DNA from: Kiritimatiellia bacterium
GTDB lineage: Bacteria; Verrucomicrobiota; Kiritimatiellia; SLAD01
Assembly (NCBI GenBank): GCA_007128275.1
Contig: SKXR01000183.1
Coordinates: 1 to 14,997 of the forward strand
Reading direction: 5' to 3'
DNA length: 14,997 nucleotides
Shown: positions 1-6,963 of the stretch, one piece after another
Numbering within the stretch: position 1 is the stretch's first letter
Layout: each line of letters starts with the position of its first letter
Notes under the pieces: generated by a model
Seen by the model: only the letters and a program-made list of their open reading frames with translations
What the model was told of the DNA's origin: nothing
The model's database searches: none
Program-made: the position numbers and the translations under genes

Positions 1-756
1 AAAAAGGAACACGGGTTTTTCCCGGATCTTGCCGCGATTCCCGATGATGTCGCGGCGCGTGCGAAACTCTTCTATGTCAATTATCCGAACAATCCGACGG
101 GGACCGCCCCGACGGAGGCGTTCTTCGATGCATTGATCGCGTTTGCCAAGAAGCACAATATCCTCGTCGTGCAGGACGCGGCGTACGCCACATTAATATA
201 CGGGCGCGACCGGCTCTCGATATTCAATCGGCCCGGCGGGAAAGAGGTCGCGCTGGAAATTCATTCGATGAGCAAGAGTTATAACATGACCGGTTGGCGG
301 CTCGGTTTTGTGGCGGGCTCGGCGCAGGCGGTGAAAGCCTATGCGGAGGTGAAGGACAACGTCGACTCCGGGCAGTTCAAGGCCATTCAGGTCGCGGCCT
401 GCGCCGGGATTGCGGACGTGGCGATTTCCGAGTCGATTCGCGCGCATTATCAGCGCCGACTCGAGAGGATGGTGCGCGCTCTGCAAGAAGTGGGTTTCGA
501 CGCCGAGATGCCGGGCGGTACTTTCTTCCTGTACGTTGCGGCGCCGACAGGGGCGGGCGACCAGTCGTTCGCCAACGCGGAGGAAGCGTCGCAACACCTG
601 ATCCGTGAAGCCTCCGTTTCCACCGTCCCGTGGGACGATGCCGGGGCGTTTCTGCGTTTTTCGGCCACGTTCGAGTCGTCGGATGAAGCCGATGACGAGC
701 GCGTGATCAACGAGTTGAAGAGCCGGCTGGAAGGGTTGCAACTGAAGTTTGGTTAA
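1..756 (+). CDS. dapL: Class I/II PLP aminotransferase, probably LL-diaminopimelate aminotransferase (5' end outside window)
   Basis: The reading frame is open from base 1, so the N-terminal part is missing. The visible part holds the NYPNNPTGT motif of fold-type I aminotransferases (about bases 82-108), the QDAAYA segment whose Asp (175-177) would contact the PLP pyridine nitrogen, and the Schiff-base lysine in SMSKSYNMTGWRLG (Lys codon 274-276). A C-terminal FLRFSATF segment supplies the Arg expected to bind the substrate carboxylate. The stretch KDNVDSGQFKAIQ resembles LL-diaminopimelate aminotransferases, which form LL-diaminopimelate directly from tetrahydrodipicolinate for lysine and peptidoglycan synthesis in the cytoplasm. 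The MTGWR motif also occurs in aspartate/alanine-type aminotransferases, so membership of the class is firm and the exact substrate is less so. The stop is TAA at 754-756. No clear terminator follows before the next gene. Confidence 0.8.
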   Translation, partial: KKEHGFFPDLAAIPDDVAARAKLFYVNYPNNPTGTAPTEAFFDALIAFAKKHNILVVQDAAYATLIYGRDRLSIFNRPGGKEVALEIHSMSKSYNMTGWRLGFVAGSAQAVKAYAEVKDNVDSGQFKAIQVAACAGIADVAISESIRAHYQRRLERMVRALQEVGFDAEMPGGTFFLYVAAPTGAGDQSFANAEEASQHLIREASVSTVPWDDAGAFLRFSATFESSDEADDERVINELKSRLEGLQLKFG

Positions 757-816
757 CCCGTGTCCGGTGGGCATTGGTCGGGGGAAGACTAACATCGCAT
801 GTCAAAGAGGTGCAGC

Positions 817-1719
817 ATGAATCGTCGCGTATTCCGAAGCTTGGCCAGCGTGTGTACGCTGCTCGTTTTGTCCGGTTGCATTGAGAGTGCCACCGTGTTG
901 CAGGTGAACAAGGACGGGAGCGGAACCATTGTGGTCCGTGAATTCCTTTCGCAGGACGCCTTGTCCATGATGGTCGGAATGGAGACCATGGCCGATGCGA
1001 TGGTGGCGGATCTGGCCGAGGCCGATGTGCCCGGTTTGGCCGGGTTGTCTCGCTCCCTCCAAGGGATGGTACTGGCCAGGGCGGAGGCTTTCGGGCAGGG
1101 CGTGCGCCTGACGGAGGTCCGCGAGGCGGCCAATGATCAGGGATGGAAGGGCTATATGGCCCGGTTCGATTTTGAGGATGTCAACACGGTTCACGTGGCG
1201 TCCGCCATGGCACCGGACGACGACCCCTCCGCCGCGGAGTCGGCTTACCGTTTTTCCTTTACGCCCGGAGACCCGGCGGAGTTGCGGTTGATTCCGCATC
1301 GTGCGGAGACGGCTCCGGAGGCTTCCGGGGAGATTCACCCAATGGGACAAATCGACCTTGAAGGCTTCGAACCGGACGACGACGTTGATTTGGGAGACTT
1401 GGATCTCGGCGACATGATGCAGGGCATGGACGATGCCATGAGCGCCATGTTTGGTGAGATGTTTCGCGGCATGCGAATGAGCTTGTATGTGGATGTGAAC
1501 GGCGAGATTGTGGATACCGATGCGCGGTATCGGTCCGCCGCGCGCCCGAATCGGGTGGCCTTGGTGGATGTCAATTTCGATGAGCTGATGTCGCACCCGG
1601 ACGCGTTGTCCCACATGATGAAGAATGATCCGGAAGCCATGTACATGCTCCAGGACCAAGGCGTCCCGGGACTCTTAATGGAGAATCCCGGACAACCGCT
1701 TACTATTCGTTTCCGGTAA
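817..1719 (+). CDS. Putative outer-envelope lipoprotein of unknown function
   Basis: About 300 residues beginning with a lipoprotein signal peptide: basic MNRR, a hydrophobic stretch, then the lipobox LSGC, with Cys21 as the lipidation site. ATG 817 is preferred because AGAGGTG (804-810) sits 6 nt upstream; an in-frame ATG at 799 would add six residues but has no ribosome site. Right after the Cys comes a segment with LQVNKDGSGTIVV, a KDGSG pattern that suggests a beta-strand turn. The middle is strongly acidic and Met-rich (DLGDLDLGDMMQGMDD, near residues 190-215), followed by a second folded segment ending in TIRFR. I do not recognise the family and no catalytic motif is visible. It is separated from the sulfur cassette by 153 nt, so co-transcription is uncertain. 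Lipidation is a motif-based inference; any function is unknown. Confidence 0.75.
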   Translation: MNRRVFRSLASVCTLLVLSGCIESATVLQVNKDGSGTIVVREFLSQDALSMMVGMETMADAMVADLAEADVPGLAGLSRSLQGMVLARAEAFGQGVRLTEVREAANDQGWKGYMARFDFEDVNTVHVASAMAPDDDPSAAESAYRFSFTPGDPAELRLIPHRAETAPEASGEIHPMGQIDLEGFEPDDDVDLGDLDLGDMMQGMDDAMSAMFGEMFRGMRMSLYVDVNGEIVDTDARYRSAARPNRVALVDVNFDELMSHPDALSHMMKNDPEAMYMLQDQGVPGLLMENPGQPLTIRFR

Positions 1720-1766
1720 GCCGTGTGCGTGCCCTCAGCGAAGATTCGCATGGTTGTGTAATCCAT

Positions 1767-1802
1767 ATTCGTCATTGATAGGCAACGAATTGCGCGCATA
1801 AC
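1767..1802 (+). promoter_or_regulatory. Candidate promoter with overlapping inverted repeat upstream of the sulfur cassette
   Basis: A sigma70-like pair TTGATA (1775-1780) and CATAAC (1797-1802) is spaced by 16 nt. The perfect inverted repeat ATTCGT (1767-1772) / ACGAAT (1785-1790), with a 12-nt spacer, covers the -35 element, which is a typical position for a repressor operator. Only six bases per arm match and the -10 is 4/6, so this is a weak prediction. Confidence 0.3.
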
Positions 1803-1813
1803 AGGAATCGGCC

Positions 1814-1855
1814 TTGACATGTGTCTGCGTGGCCCTTCTTCGGGGTTGACCTGTG
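1814..1855 (+). repeat. Direct repeat TTGAC(A/C)TGTG, 32-bp period, in the fccA leader
   Basis: TTGACATGTG (1814-1823) and TTGACCTGTG (1846-1855) match at 9 of 10 positions. Their 32-bp offset is about three turns of B-DNA, so both copies would face the same side of the helix. They lie between the candidate promoter and the fccA ribosome site. They could be activator or repressor half-sites, or a chance pair of -35-like hexamers; neither has a good -10 at normal spacing. Confidence 0.35.
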
Positions 1856-1872
1856 ATAGGAGGTTCGACATC

Positions 1873-2331
1873 ATGCGACTCGCGCAAATGATCAAGTGGG
1901 GGGCTAGTATGCAACAATCGCGCAAACGATATATTATTCCTGTCGGACTATTGGTGGCCGGCCTGTGCCTTTCGGCCGGCGTCATGATTGCCGGTATGAC
2001 TTTGGCCGAGCCGGAGAACGAGTACGAGGCGGTGATCGGCGAAGCCGCACCGGAAGGCGCCACGCCTTTTGAGCAGCGGATTCAGATGATCGCGATGTCC
2101 TGCGCCGCGTGTCACGGAACCGACGGACGTCTTCAGACGGCCATTCCCTTGTTGGCCGCGCAGCCGGCCGCGGTGATGCGCGCCCAACTACTCGCTTTCA
2201 AGCAGGACCAAATGCCCGACGCCACCGTGATGCCGCGTCTGGCCAAAGGGTATACCGATGAAGAGTTGGAGGCGTTGGCGGACTATTTCTCAGCGCTGAG
2301 CCGTAAAGCCAATCCAGGGAGCGCGCTATGA
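1873..2331 (+). CDS. fccA: Monoheme cytochrome c subunit of flavocytochrome c sulfide dehydrogenase (FccA-like)
   Basis: A 152-residue class I c-type cytochrome. One CAACH heme-attachment motif (Cys77, Cys80, His81) is present, and Met120 in VMPRLAKGYTDEEL is the likely distal heme ligand; this C-terminal pattern is typical of FccA/SoxE-type cytochromes. The N-terminus has a basic segment and a hydrophobic stretch (about residues 21-45), serving as export signal or membrane anchor, with a possible cleavage site after TLA. ATG 1873 was chosen because AGGAGG (1858-1863) lies 9 nt upstream; ATG 1909 gives a more conventional signal peptide but has no ribosome site. It should receive electrons from the flavoprotein encoded next and pass them to the respiratory chain. 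The stop overlaps the fccB start (ATGA). FccA of Allochromatium vinosum is diheme; this one carries only one heme site. Confidence 0.8.
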   Translation: MRLAQMIKWGASMQQSRKRYIIPVGLLVAGLCLSAGVMIAGMTLAEPENEYEAVIGEAAPEGATPFEQRIQMIAMSCAACHGTDGRLQTAIPLLAAQPAAVMRAQLLAFKQDQMPDATVMPRLAKGYTDEELEALADYFSALSRKANPGSAL

Positions 2332-3641
2332 TCAAAGATGCCATGAATCGACGCCAATCACTGAAGCTCATGGGCGCCGCGGGGCTTGGCACAATGCTCT
2401 CTGCAAGCGGTTTGCCTGTTTTTGCCGGCGGGGCTTCGGCTGGGCGCGTGGTGATCGTGGGCGGCGGATTCGGCGGCGCCACGGCGGCCAAATACCTGAA
2501 ACGCTTATCGCCGTCGTTGGACGTGACGCTTGTTGAGCCGCAGCCCCGGTATATCACCTGTCCGTTCACCAACTTGTACTTGGGTGGAATCCGCACGTTC
2601 GAGACGCTGTGGCATGACTTCACGGAATTGCGGGAAAAGTACGGTGTGCGCGTCGTGCACGAACTGGCGGAAGACGTGGATGTGGATCGCCGCCGCCTGA
2701 AACTCGCGGGCGGTGAGGACGTGTCGTGGGATCGCCTGCTTCTTTCGCCGGGTATTGATCTGCGGTGGGGCGCCTTGGAAGGCTACGATGAAGCCGCGGC
2801 GGAAAAGGCGCCGCATGCGTGGAAACCGGGGGAGCAGTCGCGTCTTTTGCGTCGTCAACTGGAGGCCATGGAAGACGGCGGGACCTTCATCCTGGTGGCT
2901 CCCGACAACCCGTTTCGTTGTCCGCCGGGCCCGTACGAGCGCGTCAGTATGGTGGCCAACTATTTCAAGAACCATAAACCGCATTCCAAAATCCTGATTC
3001 TGGACGCGAAAGACGGCTTTTCCAAACAAGGGCTGTTCATGGAAGGGTGGAGGGAGCATTACGGTGATATGATCGAATGGGTCGGTCGCTCCAACGACGG
3101 GGGCGTCATGCGGGTCGATGCCGACACGCTCGAAGTGGAAACGGAATTCGGTACGGTGCACAAAGCGGCGGTGCTCAACGTGGTGCCGCCGCAGAAAGCG
3201 GGGTTCATTGCGGATCGCGCGGGCGTCATAGACGCTTCCGGATGGGCCCCCATTCATGCGCGCTCTTTTGAGTCGCAGCTGGTCGAGGGGATCTACGTGA
3301 TCGGCGATGCCACACAGGCGGCGCCGATGCCGAAATCCGGATTTGTGGCGAGCACGCAGGCGAAAGTCACCGCGCGCGCCATTATCGCCGATCTGGGCGG
3401 GGATACGCCCCCCGAGCCGAGTTGGGTGAACACGTGCTACAGTCTGATCGCGCCGGAATGGGGTATCAGCATTGCCGGCGTGTACGAAGTACATGACGGG
3501 TTGATCCGTGAAGTGCCGGGTTCCGGCGGGGTCAGTCCCATGGAAGCCGATCGCTCTTTTCGGCGTAAGGAAGCGGAGTATGCCAGGGCATGGTATGCCG
3601 CGATTACCCAAGATGTCTGGGGCACCCGTTTCGCCTTCTGA
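2328..3641 (+). CDS. fccB: Flavocytochrome c sulfide dehydrogenase, flavoprotein subunit
   Basis: 437 residues, the usual size for FccB/SoxF. It begins with a Tat-type signal (NRRQSLK, residues 7-13) followed by a hydrophobic segment. The FAD-binding Rossmann motif GGGFGG is at residues 45-50 and the second FAD motif YVIGDAT at about 323-329. Three cysteines fall where the family needs them: Cys78 in YITCPFTNLYLGG, aligning with the covalent 8-alpha-S-cysteinyl FAD site, and Cys198 (FRCPPGPYERV) and Cys370 (WVNTCYSLIAPEWG), aligning with the redox disulfide that attacks sulfide. The C-terminal part matches the FCSD flavin-binding domain. The enzyme oxidises sulfide to sulfane or elemental sulfur in the periplasm. 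Start ATG 2328 overlaps the fccA stop by 4 nt with AGGGAG 6 nt upstream, so the two subunits should be translationally coupled. Confidence 0.92.
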   Translation: MIKDAMNRRQSLKLMGAAGLGTMLSASGLPVFAGGASAGRVVIVGGGFGGATAAKYLKRLSPSLDVTLVEPQPRYITCPFTNLYLGGIRTFETLWHDFTELREKYGVRVVHELAEDVDVDRRRLKLAGGEDVSWDRLLLSPGIDLRWGALEGYDEAAAEKAPHAWKPGEQSRLLRRQLEAMEDGGTFILVAPDNPFRCPPGPYERVSMVANYFKNHKPHSKILILDAKDGFSKQGLFMEGWREHYGDMIEWVGRSNDGGVMRVDADTLEVETEFGTVHKAAVLNVVPPQKAGFIADRAGVIDASGWAPIHARSFESQLVEGIYVIGDATQAAPMPKSGFVASTQAKVTARAIIADLGGDTPPEPSWVNTCYSLIAPEWGISIAGVYEVHDGLIREVPGSGGVSPMEADRSFRRKEAEYARAWYAAITQDVWGTRFAF

Positions 3642-3649
3642 ACACGACC

Positions 3650-4705
3650 ATGACTCACACGCAACTAGTCGTCTGGTCCGGTTTCATCCTTGGTCTTCTC
3701 TTCGGCGTGGTGGGACAGCGCACGCACTACTGCACGGCCGGCGGGTTACGGGAATGGTGGAGGGAAGATAACCCGCGCCGCGCCGCGGCCCTCGTTATCG
3801 CGCTATCCTTCGCCCTTTTGGGAACGCAACTGTCGGTCGCCTTTGGGGGGCTGGACGTGCGCCCTTCCATCTATCGGCAATCATCTTTTTCCTGGTTGCT
3901 CATGCCGTTGGGCGGATTGTTGTTCGGGTACGGGATGATGCTGGCCCGCGGTTGCGGGTCGCGCGCCTTGGTATTGTTGGCGTCTGGAAACTTGCGTTCG
4001 CTCGTGGTCCTGCTCGCGCTTGGGGTGGCCGCCGCAATCACGCTGACCGGCCCGTTGGCGCCGTGGCGCTTGACGATGACGGAATGGACGTTGGTTTCGT
4101 GGGCGACCGTGAGTGTGCCGGAACTGTTCTATGGGGGCGATCCCGTCCACCACGTGGCCCGCCTCCTGCCGGTAGCCATTCTGGTCGCGGTGCTGCTGCG
4201 GGTGGCGCTGGTGAACATGAAATTGTACCGACACCCCTGGGAAGCCGCCGGCGCGGCGTTAATCGGGTTACTGGTGCCTGCGGGATGGTGGGTCACGGGG
4301 CATTGGGGCGCGGACGATTTCGAGCCGGTTCCGGTGGAGAGCCTTACTTTTGTCGCGCCGATCAGTGATGCGATTCAATACCTGATGTTGTCGACGGGTA
4401 TCCGCGCCGGGTTCGGCGTGACGGTGGTGGCGGGGGTGCTGCTCGGCGCGTGCGCGACCGCCTTGTGCGCGCGGGAATTTCAGCTTCGCGGATTCGATTC
4501 GCCCCGCCACATGTTGCGCTTCCTCGCGGGCGGAGTTATGATGGGTGTAGGCGGCGCATTGGCCTTGGGATGTACTATCGGGCAGGGGTTGACCGGTCTT
4601 TCCACGCTGGCGTTTCCTTCGTTCCTGGCGGTGGCCGGGATTTTGCTGGGCGCGTGGCTCTCGTTGCGAGGGCCTTTGCGTATACGTGAACAAACCGCCG
4701 TTTGA
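3650..4705 (+). CDS. yeeE: YeeE/YedE (TsuA-type) sulfur-compound transporter
   Basis: 351 residues and very hydrophobic, with roughly nine or ten membrane segments. Three signature loops carry the cysteines known to be essential in the YeeE thiosulfate transporter family: Cys28 (RTHYCTAGG), Cys102 (ARGCGSRALVLLASG) and Cys308 (GCTIGQGLTGLSTLA). In that family the cysteines relay thiosulfate through the channel by transient S-H-S hydrogen bonds. Cargo here could be thiosulfate or another sulfane sulfur compound. ATG 3650 lies 8 nt after the fccB stop and has no clear Shine-Dalgarno sequence, which suggests coupled translation; longer in-frame starts would run back into fccB. YeeE is commonly paired with a cytosolic TusA-like YeeD. 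None is present here; the neighbours are the periplasmic sulfide dehydrogenase and SoxYZ carrier instead. Confidence 0.88.
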   Translation: MTHTQLVVWSGFILGLLFGVVGQRTHYCTAGGLREWWREDNPRRAAALVIALSFALLGTQLSVAFGGLDVRPSIYRQSSFSWLLMPLGGLLFGYGMMLARGCGSRALVLLASGNLRSLVVLLALGVAAAITLTGPLAPWRLTMTEWTLVSWATVSVPELFYGGDPVHHVARLLPVAILVAVLLRVALVNMKLYRHPWEAAGAALIGLLVPAGWWVTGHWGADDFEPVPVESLTFVAPISDAIQYLMLSTGIRAGFGVTVVAGVLLGACATALCAREFQLRGFDSPRHMLRFLAGGVMMGVGGALALGCTIGQGLTGLSTLAFPSFLAVAGILLGAWLSLRGPLRIREQTAV

Positions 4706-4722
4706 AAGGGCCAAGGCCTGTT

Positions 4723-5535
4723 ATGCAATCGATAATCCATTTTTCCCGCGTCTCGCGACTTCTGGCGACTTTCCTGGTCGGCCTGCTGCATTCCGTCCAC
4801 ACGGTCGCCGCCCAGCAAGGCCGTCCCGCTTGGGAACGCGTGGAAGCGATTCAAACGCTGTTGAACGGCGCTGTGCCCCGACCGGAAGCCGTGCGGCTGG
4901 ACCTGCCTTCCGTGACGCAGGACGGGAGTTCCGTTCTGGTCACGGCGGAAATAGACAGTCCGATGACGCCCGACAATCATGTTGAGGAGCTGTACCTGTT
5001 TGCGCTCGGCAATCCCTCGCCCGAATTGGCGGAAATCCGATTCACGCCGCTGGCGGGCCGGGCGAGTGTCTCCACGCGTATCCGTCTCGATCGCTCACAG
5101 ACCGTTGTGGCGCTTGCGCGTACCAGCGGCGGCGACTGGTTGTCGGGATCGCGGGATGTACGGGTGACCGTCAGCGGGTGTTTGTCGCGGGACGCCACCT
5201 ACCAGGCGGACGATGTCATGCAAACCCGTGTGCGGGTTCCTCCGCGGTTCAAAGCCGGTCAAGCGTCCGATATCCGGACCTTGATCAATCATCCGATGGA
5301 AACGGGCCTGCGAAAAGACGCCGCTGGTCAGCCCATTCCCGAACAGATCATCGAGTTGTTTCAGGCTCGTTTGGACGATGCTCCGGTGCTCACGGTGCGC
5401 CTGCACCGGGCCATTGCGGCCAATCCGTATCTGGTTTTTCACATGGCGCCGGAACAATCCGGGGAACTCACGCTCTCGTGGGAAGAAGACACCGGGGAAA
5501 CGACTGTGACGACGGCCGAAATCCGGGTGGATTGA
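4723..5535 (+). CDS. SoxY-SoxZ fusion, periplasmic sulfur carrier
   Basis: 270 residues with a Sec-type signal peptide (cleavage likely after TVAA, about residue 30). Residues 55-155 match SoxY: an immunoglobulin-like beta domain with GNPSPELAEIRF, VSTRIRLDRSQTVVA and a final VTVSGC. Residues 167-270 match SoxZ, with NHPMETGLRKD (189-199), IAANPYLVF (231-239) and a terminal sandwich strand. The only cysteine is Cys153, at the position of the GGCGG cysteine that carries sulfur intermediates in free-standing SoxY. Here the motif reads SGCLS and is followed by a linker of about 12 residues into SoxZ, so the cysteine is internal. ATG 4723 has AAGG 6 nt upstream; a TTG at 4702 overlapping the yeeE stop is an alternative. 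Fused SoxYZ-like carriers are known beside quinoprotein dehydrogenases, but the neighbours here indicate a role in sulfide oxidation. Confidence 0.87.
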   Translation: MQSIIHFSRVSRLLATFLVGLLHSVHTVAAQQGRPAWERVEAIQTLLNGAVPRPEAVRLDLPSVTQDGSSVLVTAEIDSPMTPDNHVEELYLFALGNPSPELAEIRFTPLAGRASVSTRIRLDRSQTVVALARTSGGDWLSGSRDVRVTVSGCLSRDATYQADDVMQTRVRVPPRFKAGQASDIRTLINHPMETGLRKDAAGQPIPEQIIELFQARLDDAPVLTVRLHRAIAANPYLVFHMAPEQSGELTLSWEEDTGETTVTTAEIRVD

Positions 5536-5577
5536 CAAGCGGATGAACAGAGGGCGGCAGACAGTCATCGCTTGTCA
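5533..5577 (+). terminator. Long inverted repeat at the end of the sulfur cassette
   Basis: TGACAAGCGGATGA (5533-5546) pairs with TCATCGCTTGTCA (5565-5577), giving 13 base pairs with one bulged G and an 18-nt loop. It begins at the soxYZ stop codon. No run of T follows, so it is not a classic intrinsic terminator. It could be an mRNA 3'-end stabiliser, a Rho-assisted end, or an operator, since its right arm contains the -35-like TTGTCA used below. Confidence 0.45.
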
Positions 5578-5600
5578 GCCCTTCTTGGCCGTGCTAGTTT
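5572..5600 (+). promoter_or_regulatory. Candidate promoter for a leaderless transcript of the GYF_2/coiled-coil gene
   Basis: TTGTCA (5572-5577) and TAGTTT (5595-5600) are 17 nt apart. The gene's ATG at 5608 follows after 7 nt and has no Shine-Dalgarno sequence, so transcription would start at or next to the A of the ATG. Confidence 0.4.
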
Positions 5601-5607
5601 CTTCTCC

Positions 5608-6960
5608 ATGAAGACGACATCCTGGTATCTTAAGAAGTCCGACGGTGCGGTGTACGGGCCCGTACGCCTTTCCGATCTCAAGCATTGGGTCAAGGACAGC
5701 CGCGTGGCGCCGGACGACCTGCTTTCACCCGATCAGCAGGAATGGATGCCCGCGCCGGAATTGGCCGCGTTGGAGATGAACTATCTGGTCCGATACCGAA
5801 ACGGTGTGGATTACGGGCCGGTCCACCTGCGCGCCTTATGCGAATTGATCATCGACGGCGATGTTCCCCTGGATGAACCGGTACAGGACAAGACCACTGA
5901 CAAGACCTTGCCCGCTTGCGTGGTAGGGCTCCGGGGCTTGATGGCCGAAGAGCCTGCGGCAACGACCAAGCCACCGCCGGTCGGCGAAGAAGTGGATCGT
6001 CTGCGGGCCGAACACCAGGCGAATCTTGACGAGGTGAACGCGAAACTGTTGGCCGTGTTGAAGGAAAAGAAGGACCTCGAAGCCGAGGTGCAACGCTTGG
6101 ACGAGTTGCGACAGGAGACGGAGGCCAAGGTCGCGGAATTGACCGGGGAAATCCAGCGCCTCCAGAAGGAAATCGATGCGGGTGGACAGACGCTGATTGA
6201 AGAGCGTGACCGGCTTCAAGCCGCTCTCGACGAGGCCTTGCAGCAACGGGAGCAGGATAAGGCCGCGATGGCGGCAAAGCAGCAGGATTTGACCGGAGAC
6301 CGCGTGACGCTGGTTCAAGAGAAGAACAGCGCCGAGAAACGGGTGGCCGAGCTCGAGGAACGTCTGCAAGAGGCGGAACGCCAGGTGGCAAGTGCGCGGG
6401 AGAAGGTGCGTGCGCTGGAGAAAACCGCATCCGGGAACACGGACGCTATGCGAAAAGCCGAGGCTACGGTGGACGAAAAGGTGGAGGCCCGCACCGCTGC
6501 ATTGAAGAAACAATTGGAAGAGGAAATAGCGCGTCGCGAAATAATCGAGCAGAACGCGGATGCCGGATTGCAGGAAACGATCGCTTCGAAGACGGAAGAA
6601 TTGAAGCAGCAATTGGAAGACGAGCGCGAACGACATCGTAAGCGGGAAGCGAGTTTGCAGCAACGGATGGCGCACTTCGAAGGGGATCTTAAGGGGAAGC
6701 TGGAGGAGTTGGTGCGCGCGAAGGAGCAGGCGGAAGAAGCGCGTCAAACGGCGCTGTCCGGATCGGCCGCCCAAGGAACCAATCCGGTCATTCGCGCGGC
6801 CTTGTCACAAGTCAAAGCGCGCGCCTTGTCGCGCGGTGCGGACCTTCATGCGCCTCGTTCGGCGGCACAACGCGCTTCCCTGGGGGGCGGAACGCCGGGG
6901 AAACCGCCTTCGCGTCCGTCGAAACCGCGTCGGCATGCTCCACTCGGAAGGAGTCGTTGA
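5608..6960 (+). CDS. Tandem GYF_2-domain protein with long coiled coil
   Basis: 450 residues in three parts. Residues 5-55 are a GYF_2-type domain (SWYLKKSDGAVYGPVRLSDLK, split here as WYLKK and YGPV, then LLSPDQQEWMPA). Residues 59-112 are a second, more divergent copy (YLVRYRNGVDYGPVHLRAL). Residues about 125-383 are a nearly unbroken Glu/Lys/Arg/Gln-rich heptad region predicted as coiled coil. The last 65 residues are basic and Pro/Ser/Gly-rich, likely disordered. No signal peptide or membrane segment is visible, so it is probably cytoplasmic. GYF_2 domains are found in many bacterial proteins of unknown role and are thought to bind peptides. ATG 5608 was chosen because it starts just before the domain and lies below a promoter-like pair. 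The two genes after it follow at 3 nt and 1 nt, which makes a likely operon. Confidence 0.75.
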   Translation: MKTTSWYLKKSDGAVYGPVRLSDLKHWVKDSRVAPDDLLSPDQQEWMPAPELAALEMNYLVRYRNGVDYGPVHLRALCELIIDGDVPLDEPVQDKTTDKTLPACVVGLRGLMAEEPAATTKPPPVGEEVDRLRAEHQANLDEVNAKLLAVLKEKKDLEAEVQRLDELRQETEAKVAELTGEIQRLQKEIDAGGQTLIEERDRLQAALDEALQQREQDKAAMAAKQQDLTGDRVTLVQEKNSAEKRVAELEERLQEAERQVASAREKVRALEKTASGNTDAMRKAEATVDEKVEARTAALKKQLEEEIARREIIEQNADAGLQETIASKTEELKQQLEDERERHRKREASLQQRMAHFEGDLKGKLEELVRAKEQAEEARQTALSGSAAQGTNPVIRAALSQVKARALSRGADLHAPRSAAQRASLGGGTPGKPPSRPSKPRRHAPLGRSR

Positions 6961-6963
6961 ACC

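Noticed and set aside
790..801. TAACAT just before ATG 799 as a further leaderless promoter
   Set aside because: No -35-like hexamer stands at a suitable distance, and ATG 817 has a good ribosome site.
1744..1808. ATTC and GAAT words upstream of fccA as a possible SqrR/BigR-type persulfide-sensor site
   Set aside because: From memory, that operator needs ATTC-N8-GAAT; no pair in this region has 8-nt spacing.
2505..3611. Open frame of 368 codons on the minus strand opposite fccB
   Set aside because: fccB is certain from its motifs; the antisense product is a low-complexity shadow.
5836..6774. Leu/Phe-rich open frame on the minus strand opposite the coiled-coil gene
   Set aside because: Leu, Phe and Leu/Gln runs are what the reverse complement of Glu/Lys/Gln codons gives; no membrane protein is implied.
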